Shown: positions 1 to 9,800 of the stretch, in pieces | Layout of the letters: each line of letters opens with the position of its first letter | Position numbering within the stretch: position 1 is the stretch's first letter | Source of the DNA: Chitinophaga solisilvae | GTDB taxonomy: Bacteria > Bacteroidota > Bacteroidia > Chitinophagales > Chitinophagaceae | Reading direction: 5' to 3' | NCBI RefSeq assembly: GCF_009928525.1 | Contig: NZ_JAABOK010000004.1 | Span: 468,019-532,018, forward strand | Length of the DNA stretch: 64,000 nt | Translations under genes and position numbers: made by a program | Notes under the pieces: model-generated | Told to the model about the DNA's origin: nothing | The model's database searches: none | Seen by the model: only the letters and a program-made list of their open reading frames with translations

Positions 1-1
1 G

Positions 2-43
2 TCGCCGTCGGCTGTACCTGACCAGGTACCCTTTAATTTTTAG
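2..43 (+). CDS. 3' end of an upstream gene, probably another NRPS subunit (partial)
   Basis: Frame 2 is open from the window edge to a TAG at 41-43, one base before the ATG of the next gene. The last residues read VPDQVPFNF. This resembles the C-terminus of NRPS-2 (MDSVSFDF), so the upstream gene may be a related synthetase subunit with a similar tail. Only 13 codons are visible. The call rests on tight spacing, frame and the tail resemblance, and the product is an inference. Confidence 0.4.
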   Translation, partial: SPSAVPDQVPFNF

Positions 44-44
44 T

Positions 45-3000
45 ATGATTAATATAGATGAAAGACAACTGGTGCTGACCTCTGCGCAATTTGCGGAGGC
101 GCGGCATTACTGGGAAGCTGTTAGCAGCGATATAGCAGCATGGGATATGCAGGCCGCGCGGTTGCCATGCTCCGGCAGCCACCACCGTAATGTGTCTGCA
201 GCAAGAAAATGTATGGCGAGAGAGCTGTCTCCTGCAATAGCGGAACGTGTGGCCCGGCTTTCGGCCGGTTCTTCCACTAATCAGCTGGCTGTCTGGTTAA
301 CAGTAGTGGCCGCACTGATGAGGATCTATACGGGAGAAGATCATCTCATCCTGGGTATACCGCTGTATCCGCATTCCGGAACATCATACGGCCCTGAAAA
401 CGGGTTACTCAGCTGCACCTGCAGCATGGATAAAGCAACCACTTTCCGTACGCTGTTAACAGCCACTGCGGAGAAGATAACCAGGGCCCTGCAGTTCGGG
501 GATTTTCCCAGCGACCGGCTGCTGCCTGCGCAAAAGGTGCCTGCTGTACTGGTAACGCCGGGTAATCCGGAGCAGCCGGATCCCGCCTGGCCGCCGCTGC
601 AAATTATCTTCGGGTATGAATGCACCGCACATACCGCAACGCTGTACGCCAATTACGAAACAACATATCTCTCTGAGGAGGAGATATGTCATATGATGGA
701 ATATGCGGAGCTGCTGCTGGCAGGAATGCTCTCCGGACCTGACCAGCCGCTTGCAACTATCAGCATCGTACCTGCGGCCTTCCGGATGCAGCTGGAACAA
801 CTGCATGCTGCCTCCGTTCCGGTAGCGACAGCACAACATCTGTCGGATGCCTGGTCTGAAGTAGTAAACCGGTACGGAGAGCATACGGCTGCCTGCGATA
901 TGCAGCAAAGCTATACCTATGAAGCGCTGAACAGGCACGCCGCTTCGCTGGCAGCACAGATGCGGCAGGCCGGCGTGAAACGGGGCAGCCGAGTGATACT
1001 GATGCTGCCTCCTGCCGTTATCTTACCACTCAGCATACTGGCATGTTTCAAATGCGGTGTGGCCTTTGTGCCCGTGGATCCTGATATTCCAGCGGAAAGA
1101 CTCCGGGAGATCACAGCTGAATCAGCGGCGGTATGCCTGCTTACCACCAGTGACCTGAACCGGGAAATGCCGGAAGGACTACCCGTGTTAAGGGCCGACG
1201 AATTGCATGCCGCACCGGCCGTACTCACTGAAGAGCCGCCAGGCACGCCGGACGATGAAGCATATGTGATCTTTACTTCCGGATCAACCGGCACGCCCAA
1301 GGGAGTAGTCATCACACACCGCTCGCTGCACAACTACATTCATTTCCTTATCAGACGGGCAACGCTGACATCCGCTGATGCTACGGTGCTCACTTCGTCG
1401 TATGCATTTGACCTGGGATATACCTCGCTGTTTCCCATCCTGTTTGCAGGAGGCGTTCTGCACCTGCTGCCGAAAGAAATTTACCTGGATACCAGCGTAT
1501 TCCTTCCGTATGTGCAGCAACATGCGGTCACCTTCCTGAAGGCAACGCCTTCCTTTCTGTTGCTGCTTTCAGGAAACCGGCAGCTGCTGCGGCAATACGG
1601 GCAGTCGCTCCGCCTCATCGTATCCGGAGGAGAACAGTTCAATATGCATGTGCCGGATAACTTTTTTGCTTCCCTGGAAAACGTGCAGCTGATGAACCAC
1701 TATGGTCCTACGGAAACAACGATAGGTATTCTAACGGAGATGGTTACACGCTCCTCTCTGGAGCAGTTCCGCATGCAGCCTGTGCTGGGTGCTCCCATAG
1801 CCGGCACACAGGTATTTGTGGCCGATAAATACCTGAATATGCTGCCGCCGGGCGTGCGGGGAGAGCTGTACGTATCCGGCGAATGTCTTTTCAAAGGCTA
1901 TCTGAAAGCAGTACATACCACAGACAAATTAATTCCTCATCCTTTTATACCGGGACAATTATGTTACCGCACCGGTGACATAGTATCCTGGACTGATGAC
2001 TTTCGTCTGCAGTTCTGGGGCAGGAATGACAGCCAGGTAAAGCTGCATGGTTACAGGATAGACCTGAAAGAAATAGAAAAACATCTGCTGCTGTATCCCG
2101 GAACAGACCAGGTGCATGCAGCCGTTGTATCCGCGGGAAATACTTCCGCCATAGAAGCCTGGTATACAGCGGCTGTAAAAATTCCTGCGGCAGCCATCAG
2201 GGCATTTCTCTCGGAGCGGTTGCCATTCTATATGATACCGGCTGCCTGCACACAAATCGAAAAGTTTGAACTGACCTTCAACGGAAAGATTGATACCCGG
2301 CAACTGGCCGGTAAAGGTATTGATGCCGCTGCAACGGATATTGCGGCTATCTGGATGGGGGTGCTGGGCCTCGGCGACACGCCGCCGGATCCTGCTGCCA
2401 GCTTCTTTTCCTGCGGCGGGCACTCTTTACAGGCCATCGAGCTGATCGGCCGGATAAAAGAACAGCTGCACCGCACTGTCACCATCGGAGATATTTACAG
2501 GTATCCGGAACTCGGCAGGTTTACTGCCTTTGTAAACAGCCTGCCCGACGAAGCCACGCCGCAACTGTATCACGCCGAAGAAAAGGAATACTATCCATGT
2601 ACGCACGCACAAAGAAGAATGTTTGTGCTGCAGGCTATGGAACCCGCCAGCTGCGCCTATAACAAACCGGTTGTCATGCAGCTGAACGGCGCATTTGATA
2701 TAGCCAGGTATCAGGAGGCGATAGATAAACTGATTGAACGCCACGAATGTCTGCGTACATCCTTTCACGTTATGGGAGATGATATCTGTCAGCAAGTACA
2801 TCCTCCGGCATCCTGTGCGGTGCGTGTAAAAGATGTAACAGGCACAGACGCCGGTTTTTTCCTCAGGGGGCTGGTACGTCCGTTTAACCTGGAACAGTCG
2901 CCGCTGGTGCGTTCCACGGTGCTGCAAACAGGCAGCGAAGCGTATCTGCTCTTCCTGGATGTACATCACATCACATCCGATGCATTGTCTACACAGTTGC

Positions 3001-3863
3001 TGATAGAAGAACTTTTTGCGATATACAGCGGATCAGCTGTTCCTGCGCCGGATTTTCAGTTCAGGGACTATGCTGTATGGACAAACAGTGAAGACTATCA
3101 GCATAAACTGGCATATCAGCGTAATTTCTGGAAAGAGTACCTGCAGGGCGCCAGCCGCACGCCTCTTCCTGGTATCCTGCCCGGCAGGCCGCCAAAAGCC
3201 GGAGGAAAGGCGGATGTGCGGCACGGTTATATCGACGGCGAACTTTTCTCCCGGATCAGCGACTTTATCAGAACGAAGCAGGTAACGCTGTTCAGTTTTA
3301 TGCTGGCAGGTTTCCAGGCGCTGTTATACAGGCTTACAGGCGCTATGGATATACTGGTAGGTTCTTCTGTAGATGGCAGAGATGCCTCGTGGCAGAAACA
3401 TATTGCAGGCATCTTCATCAATACCATTACCATCCGTCAGGCTGTTCAACCCCGTCAGTCTTTTAATGATTTTCTGGAAGATGTAGCTGCGAATATGGCC
3501 AGCGTACTGCAACACCGGCAGTACCCGTTTGATCTGCTGGTAGAAGACCTGCAGGAAGTACCGGTGCCGGGCCGGCATCCGTTTTTTGATGTGTTCTTTG
3601 AGCAGCTGCCTTTTTCGCGGGAACTCCCCGAACTGCAGGACCTGCGGATAGCATTCCGGCCATCCGATGTGGCTGCTGCCAAATTCCCGCTGGCGGTATA
3701 CCTGCTGCCTGCTACAGATACACTGAGGATAGACATAGAGTGCGATCAGGGCATATACCCTGATGACTTTGCCAGCAACTTTCTTACGCAATATATCAGC
3801 CTTATCCGGCAGGTATGCCAACAACCGGATATAGCCATTGATGCGTTGTCAGCCGATAAATAA
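45..3863 (+). CDS. Nonribosomal peptide synthetase, half-C/A/PCP/C
   Basis: This 1272-residue assembly-line subunit activates and loads one amino acid. Residues about 1-255 look like only the C-terminal lobe of a condensation domain, since no HHxxxDG motif is present. The adenylation domain spans about 270-755: FTSGSTGTPKG near 406, NHYGPTETT near 550, YRTGD near 640 and NGKID near 746. Aligned by eye to the GrsA Phe pocket, the specificity residues read D-L-T-K-I-S-H-I-G plus the C-terminal Lys, close to the published Asp-type code. The carrier domain follows, with its phosphopantetheine Ser in CGGHSLQA near 795. A full C domain (about 845-1272) ends the protein with HHITSDA near 973, Ala replacing the usual Gly. 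There is no epimerase or thioesterase. The ATG at 45 is one base after the preceding stop, which suggests translational coupling. The substrate prediction is inference. Confidence 0.93.
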   Translation: MINIDERQLVLTSAQFAEARHYWEAVSSDIAAWDMQAARLPCSGSHHRNVSAARKCMARELSPAIAERVARLSAGSSTNQLAVWLTVVAALMRIYTGEDHLILGIPLYPHSGTSYGPENGLLSCTCSMDKATTFRTLLTATAEKITRALQFGDFPSDRLLPAQKVPAVLVTPGNPEQPDPAWPPLQIIFGYECTAHTATLYANYETTYLSEEEICHMMEYAELLLAGMLSGPDQPLATISIVPAAFRMQLEQLHAASVPVATAQHLSDAWSEVVNRYGEHTAACDMQQSYTYEALNRHAASLAAQMRQAGVKRGSRVILMLPPAVILPLSILACFKCGVAFVPVDPDIPAERLREITAESAAVCLLTTSDLNREMPEGLPVLRADELHAAPAVLTEEPPGTPDDEAYVIFTSGSTGTPKGVVITHRSLHNYIHFLIRRATLTSADATVLTSSYAFDLGYTSLFPILFAGGVLHLLPKEIYLDTSVFLPYVQQHAVTFLKATPSFLLLLSGNRQLLRQYGQSLRLIVSGGEQFNMHVPDNFFASLENVQLMNHYGPTETTIGILTEMVTRSSLEQFRMQPVLGAPIAGTQVFVADKYLNMLPPGVRGELYVSGECLFKGYLKAVHTTDKLIPHPFIPGQLCYRTGDIVSWTDDFRLQFWGRNDSQVKLHGYRIDLKEIEKHLLLYPGTDQVHAAVVSAGNTSAIEAWYTAAVKIPAAAIRAFLSERLPFYMIPAACTQIEKFELTFNGKIDTRQLAGKGIDAAATDIAAIWMGVLGLGDTPPDPAASFFSCGGHSLQAIELIGRIKEQLHRTVTIGDIYRYPELGRFTAFVNSLPDEATPQLYHAEEKEYYPCTHAQRRMFVLQAMEPASCAYNKPVVMQLNGAFDIARYQEAIDKLIERHECLRTSFHVMGDDICQQVHPPASCAVRVKDVTGTDAGFFLRGLVRPFNLEQSPLVRSTVLQTGSEAYLLFLDVHHITSDALSTQLLIEELFAIYSGSAVPAPDFQFRDYAVWTNSEDYQHKLAYQRNFWKEYLQGASRTPLPGILPGRPPKAGGKADVRHGYIDGELFSRISDFIRTKQVTLFSFMLAGFQALLYRLTGAMDILVGSSVDGRDASWQKHIAGIFINTITIRQAVQPRQSFNDFLEDVAANMASVLQHRQYPFDLLVEDLQEVPVPGRHPFFDVFFEQLPFSRELPELQDLRIAFRPSDVAAAKFPLAVYLLPATDTLRIDIECDQGIYPDDFASNFLTQYISLIRQVCQQPDIAIDALSADK

Positions 3864-3879
3864 TATTCAAGTCAAGATC

Positions 3880-6800
3880 ATGGAGAACAGAACAGTACAG
3901 GATATTATCTGTGGAATGTCCCTGCCACAGCAAGATATATATTATGAGCACCTGCTGGTGAACGACCCCGTAAAATTCAACATAGGCGCGAAAGTAGTGA
4001 TTAATGGCACGCTGGATGAAGACCGCCTGCGGAAGTCGCTCGATATACTGATCCAACGCAACGAAGCACTGCGCATGTCTGTGCTGACTGTGGACGGTAA
4101 TCCCGCCGTGAAAATACATCCGGTAGTAAACGGCACGCTGGGGTTCATCAGCATGGAGCAGGAACCTGACCCTGAAGCCGCCGCCGGCGCGCTGATCGAC
4201 GATGAATTCCGTAAAGGATTTGAACTGGATCCGGAGCAGCTGCTCTATCGTTTTACCTTGCTGAAAATCAGTGCCGTAAAATATTTTCTCGTGGCAAGGT
4301 ATCATCATATCATCGTTGATGGCTGGGCCACTTCACTGATGTATCAGCAGTGGACTACCATCTACAATACGCTGCTCACCGGTGAAGATACCGGCCGGCA
4401 GCAGCTTTTCCGCTATACGGATTATATCAGGGAGAGCACCGCCTATCCTGCATCGGCAGCGTATCAGGCTGATAGCGCTTACTGGGAGCAGTATTTCAGC
4501 AATCCCGGTACGCCCGTGTTTGAGCCTGATGAACAACATCTTCACCTGCAGCCGGCAGAAAATTTCCGGAATAACTCTTTCCTGGCAGACAGAAAAGAAT
4601 ATGATGCCATCGTAAAATGGTGTGAACAGCAGAAGTGTTCCATCTTTCACTTCTTCATTGCCGTCATCTCGAAATATGCTGCTGGGCTGAGCGGCCGGAA
4701 AGACCTGGTAGTAGGGCTTCCGATATTGAACAGGTCAGACTTTGCCGCAAAACATACCATCGGGCTGTATACAATGATTACACCTTTGCGTATCCGCGAT
4801 ACTGACAGCATGGACCTGTCTGCACTGATGCAGCAGCTGAAAGCAGACCTGAAGGCATCGTACCGGCACCAGAAATTTCCGTTACGCGGAATCATGAAGC
4901 AGGAAGGAGCTATCGCCGACCTGGGAAGAACGATCTACGATGTGTTTTTCAGTTATGAAAAACATGATTATGATTTTGCTTACGGAGAAAGCGGATGCCA
5001 GGTAATACCGCTGGTCAATGCCAATCACAGGTGCCCTGTTTGTGTATATGTAAGAGAGTTTGATGCTGCAGGTCCTGTAAAGATAGACATCTCGCTGGAT
5101 ACTGCTTATTTTCCGGAAGAAGTGCTGGCCCTGGCCACCAGCCACCTGCACGGCCTCATGCAAAAACTGGCGGCACAGACAACAACGCCGTTAAAAGATA
5201 TCTCCCTGCTGGCCGCCTGGGAAGAAGCCCGGTTATTGCAATGGGGAAAAGGAGAGGAGGTAGTAATGCCGGCAGGCGGATTAACAGACTGGCTGCGGGC
5301 TGCAGCCGATGCCTCTCCGCAGGCCATCGCTGTACGCGCAGCAGATGCAGACATTACCTATGCAGCCCTGAAAAGCTACACTGCTGCTATCAGTAATTAT
5401 CTGCAGCAGCATATCATACAGGGAGAGAACAATATCATCGCTGTGCTGCCAGCGCGCGACAGCCACCTGCTGCCGGTCATGTCGGGTATCATGGATGCCG
5501 GTGCTGCCTATCTGCCGTTAGACAGTAAAATGCCGGTGGAAAGAATCCGTATCATGCTGGATGACAGCGGGGCCGTAGCTTTGCTGGCAAGCAGAAAATA
5601 TACGGCGCTCATTCCGCCTGCCTGTAAAGGGCAGGTAATTTTCATAGAAGACCTGCAGGCGCTCGCTGCAGCATGTACTAAACGGGAGGCTGTATCTGCC
5701 GCAGCGGCAGACAGGCTGGCATATATCATCTACACTTCCGGCTCTACCGGTAAACCCAAAGGCGTAGAAATAGGCTATCGTTCGCTCGGTTATTTCCTGA
5801 CAGCACTCCGGCAGATGCAGTTTCTCGGAAAAGGCGATGTGTTGCTGGCACATACATCAGTAGCCTTTGATATTTCTATACTGGAATTATTTTTCCCGCT
5901 GATACAGGGCGGCATGATTGTACTGGCAGATGATGAAGTAGCGACTGACCCGTTGCGCCTGAAAGAACTGTACTATGCGGAGCAGGTGAATGTTATGCAG
6001 GCAACACCGAGTATGTGGGCGCTGTTGTATGAAGCCGGCTGGAAAGGCAGCAGCGGCCTTACGATACTGACGGGAGGAGAGGCGCTGCCGCAGCATCTCG
6101 CCGTAAACCTGGCGGGCTGCGCCAAAGCAGTATGGAATATGTATGGCCCTACAGAAACAACTATCTGGTCTGCCGCAGGACTTATCACAGATGCAGCCCA
6201 TATACATATCGGCCGCCCGATTGCCAATACGCAATGTTATATCATGAAAGGCGAAACGCTGGCGCCTGCCGGCTGCCGTGGAGAACTGGTCATTGGCGGG
6301 GAAGGTGTGGCGCGGGGATATAAAGGACAGCCCGGCCTTACCGCCGAACGCTTTGTTCCTGATCCTTACAGGCCGGGTGCATGGCGCTACAGAACCGGCG
6401 ACCTGTGTAGCTGGAACCCGGATGGCACACTGGCCTATCACCGGAGAAATGATTCGCAGGTGAAACTTCATGGCCACCGTATTGAATGCGCCGGGATAGA
6501 ACAGATAATGATGAACATCCCGTATATCTCACGCGCGTATGTGGATGTTATTCAGTTGTCTGCCTCCGGTAAAGCCCTGGTGGCTTTTATATCATCTGAT
6601 ATTACTGTGGAAGAAAAAAATATCAGGGAGATACTGGAGCAGCAGTTGCCTGCGTACATGGTGCCATCCGTATTTATAGCGGTAGCTGCCTGGCCGCTGA
6701 TGGTAAGCGGCAAGACAGATAAGCAGCAGCTAACAGCTCTTTACCGCAACTCGCTGCAGGAAGAAGTAACCACCGCTCTTCCGCTTTCAGAAAGAGAACA

Positions 6801-9800
6801 GGAAATATTAACAATATGGCAGGAAGTGCTGGAAACCAGACAGGCCGGGATGGACGACAGTTTCTTCCGGTACGGGGGAGACAGCCTTAAAGCCATCAGG
6901 TTACAGACACGCCTGTACGAAAAGTTCGGTGTCCGCACCGGTATCCGGTATATCTTTTCGCATCCTACACCCCGACTGCTATGCCAGGGTTTACAGCATA
7001 CACTGCATGATCCGGCAGAAAAAATACTGCCGGCCGGAGGAGGGCCATACTACCCGCTTTCCGGTGCTCAGCAGCGCATATGGCTGATGAGCCAGACTAC
7101 CGCAGGGTCGCTGGCGTATACGATGAGAGAAGCCTTTCACCTGAAGGGCGCAATAGACTTTAACGTACTGGAAGCCGCGTTGTCAATGCTGGCGGAAAGA
7201 ACACCCTCTCTCCGGACTGCCTTTATACAAAGGGAAGGCGGTTATTTCCAGCAGATAATACCGCATACGTCCGCTGCTGCCTGCATCGAAATAATACCGG
7301 TGAACGCAGCTGCTACCTGGATAGAAGAAAAAGCTGCTGAACCATTTGACCTTTCCCGCGTACCGCTGCTGAAAGTACAGGTGCAAAGCCCTGCTGCCGG
7401 CGAACATATTTTCCTGCTGTCTGTACATCATCTCGTGGCAGATGGCCTGTCATTGAAAATATTGGTAAACCGGCTGTTTGATCTCTACAGAGATATCGCA
7501 GCAGGGAAAAAAACGGCAGCAGATGATAGCGGGATCGATTATAAAGATTATGCCGTATGGTATCAGCAATGGCTGCAACGCGGGATACCGGAAACGGTGG
7601 CCGCTTTTTGGCGCAGACAGCTGAACGGCGCTCCCGCAGCGTTGCAGCTGCCCGGCATGAATACCCAACATCATACTGGCGGCGGAGCTGGCGGCAGAGG
7701 GCTGATGACCTTTACGGTGCCGGGTAAACATACTGCAGGCATCAGTAATTTTTCAGCGCAGCATCACACTACTGCCTTCGCTGTTTATCTGTCGGTATAT
7801 ACATTGGTATTAAGTAAGATTTCCGGCAATAAAGATTTCATAACCGGTATTGTGACAGCAGGCAGGGATCATCCTCAGCTGCAGGCGCTGGTAGGAAATT
7901 TTATCAACTTCCTGCCGTTCAGGGTGCAGCCTGCAGAAGATCTGTCGCTGTCTGACTATATCGCACAGGTAGCTGCAAAGCTGCAGGAGACGGATCAGTA
8001 CAAGGATTTCCCGGCAGAGATGCTGGCGGAAGAATGGACCGCCGCCGGTCATTATGGTCAGCCGCTGTATAATACCGCTATGGTATTTCATACCGATAAT
8101 ACACTGGCACAGCTGAAACAGCATGCACGTTGTCAGGGCTGGCGGCTTTCCCCTTTAGCGCTGCAAACGGGAGTAGCGACACTGGATATAAAACTGGATG
8201 TGCTGATGCATCATCGGGGGAGGAAGACGGTAGTGAGACTGGAATACAATCCGGATAAGGTTCCGCAGGAACTGGCCACAAGACTGCGTGACGGGTTGCA
8301 GCATGCCTTCGGATGGCTGGATCAGCCGGCCACACTGATTTCCGCGCTGCAGCTGCCGGCTGATAAGCTTTATACGGCAAAGAAAAAAACAACGGAACGT
8401 TTGCAGGTGCTGGCCTCATTTTCAGCAGAGCCGTTGTTAAAATCACTGGAGGCATGTACGGCCGCCATGGGTATCCGTATGGATATTTCCCTGGCGCCTT
8501 ATAATCAGTATCTGCAATACCTCGCTGCTTCCCTGTCAGAAAAGGATCAGCTGACAGTATTGTTGTTCAGGCCGGAAGATGTGTTGCGGCAATCTCCCGC
8601 AGGAGGTATCGCTACTGTTACCGCCATCTGCAACAGCATCACGGCATTGCTGGCAGCGCTGCCACCGGGTGCGGTCTGTATGGTAGGTATCTGCCCGGCC
8701 GGTGAAAATGATATGCTTGCCGGACAGCGTTCCCGCTTTTATACCCGCATACAGGAGCTGGCAGCGCAACATGCCGGAATTAAGCTGCTGCAGCTGGAAC
8801 AGCTGGGAAAATATTATCCCGTCAGCGAAACATTTGACCGGTTTGCAGACAGGCAGGCGCATATTCCCTACACAGAAAATTTCTTTACCGCCCTTGCGAT
8901 GGAAGTAGCCCGGAAGATATTTTCCAGGATACATCCAACGTTCAAGGTGATAGCGGTAGATTGTGATAATACTTTGTGGACAGGCGTTTGCGGGGAAGAT
9001 GGCGCAACGGGAGTGCGTATAGGCAGTGGCAACAGGTTGCTGCAGGAATTTTTACTGAAGAAAAGGGAAGAAGGTTTTTTGCTGGCCATCGTCAGCAAAA
9101 ATAATGAGCAGGATGTATGGGATGTTTTCGATCATCATCCGGATATGCTGCTGAAGAAAGCTGCTTTTACCACCTGGAAAATCAACTGGGAAAGAAAATC
9201 GCAGAACATCGCTGCAATAGCCGCAGCGCTGGGCTTCCGGGAAGATGCTGTTCTGTTGCTGGACGACAGCCTCACGGAATGTATGGAAGTAAAAACGGCT
9301 AACCCGGACATCTGCGCACTGCCGGTGCCGCTCTCCGCAGCAGAGATGCCCGCCTTTCTCTATCATCTGACAGGCACAGAGGCATGGAGCGTGACAGAAG
9401 AAGACCGCAGCCGTCCGCTGTTATATGAGCAGCAGCAGGCAAGGGAACAAAGTCTGGCCGTTGCTTCCTCCATGGAAGCGTTCCTGCAGAAACTGGATTT
9501 AAAGGTGAGCCTGAATAATACGTTGCCACAGGAAGCAGACAGGATATCGCAGCTTTCTCTGCGCACCAACCAGTTTAACTTGTCCGGACAACGGTTTACC
9601 GCTGCGGAAATAACCACGCTGGCAGCAGATGGTACGCCATGCTTCAGTATAGAGGCCAGAGATGTTTTTGGCGACTACGGACTGGTAGGCGCTGTAATAG
9701 CCGGGATACAGGAAGAAGCCCTGGTGGTAACCTCCTTTCTGCTCAGCTGCCGCGCACTGGGCAAAGGGGTGGAAACAGCGGTGCTGTCAGGTTTGAAACA

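Noticed and set aside
3838..3879. Longer N-terminus of NRPS-2
   Set aside because: It would start at TTG and overlap NRPS-1. The C domain already begins properly at the ATG at 3880. Similar TTG extensions were rejected for NRPS-3, the helical protein, the arginase and the PVC-type lipoprotein.
2580..5200. Epimerization domain at the NRPS-1/NRPS-2 junction
   Set aside because: Both tandem domains show ordinary C-domain first motifs (THAQRRMFVLQ and SLPQQDIYY) rather than the E-type pattern.
5887..6477. 196-codon minus-strand frame inside NRPS-2
   Set aside because: It is the antisense shadow of a clear A domain. The same applies to the other long opposite-strand frames in the synthetase genes and in 12173-12823.
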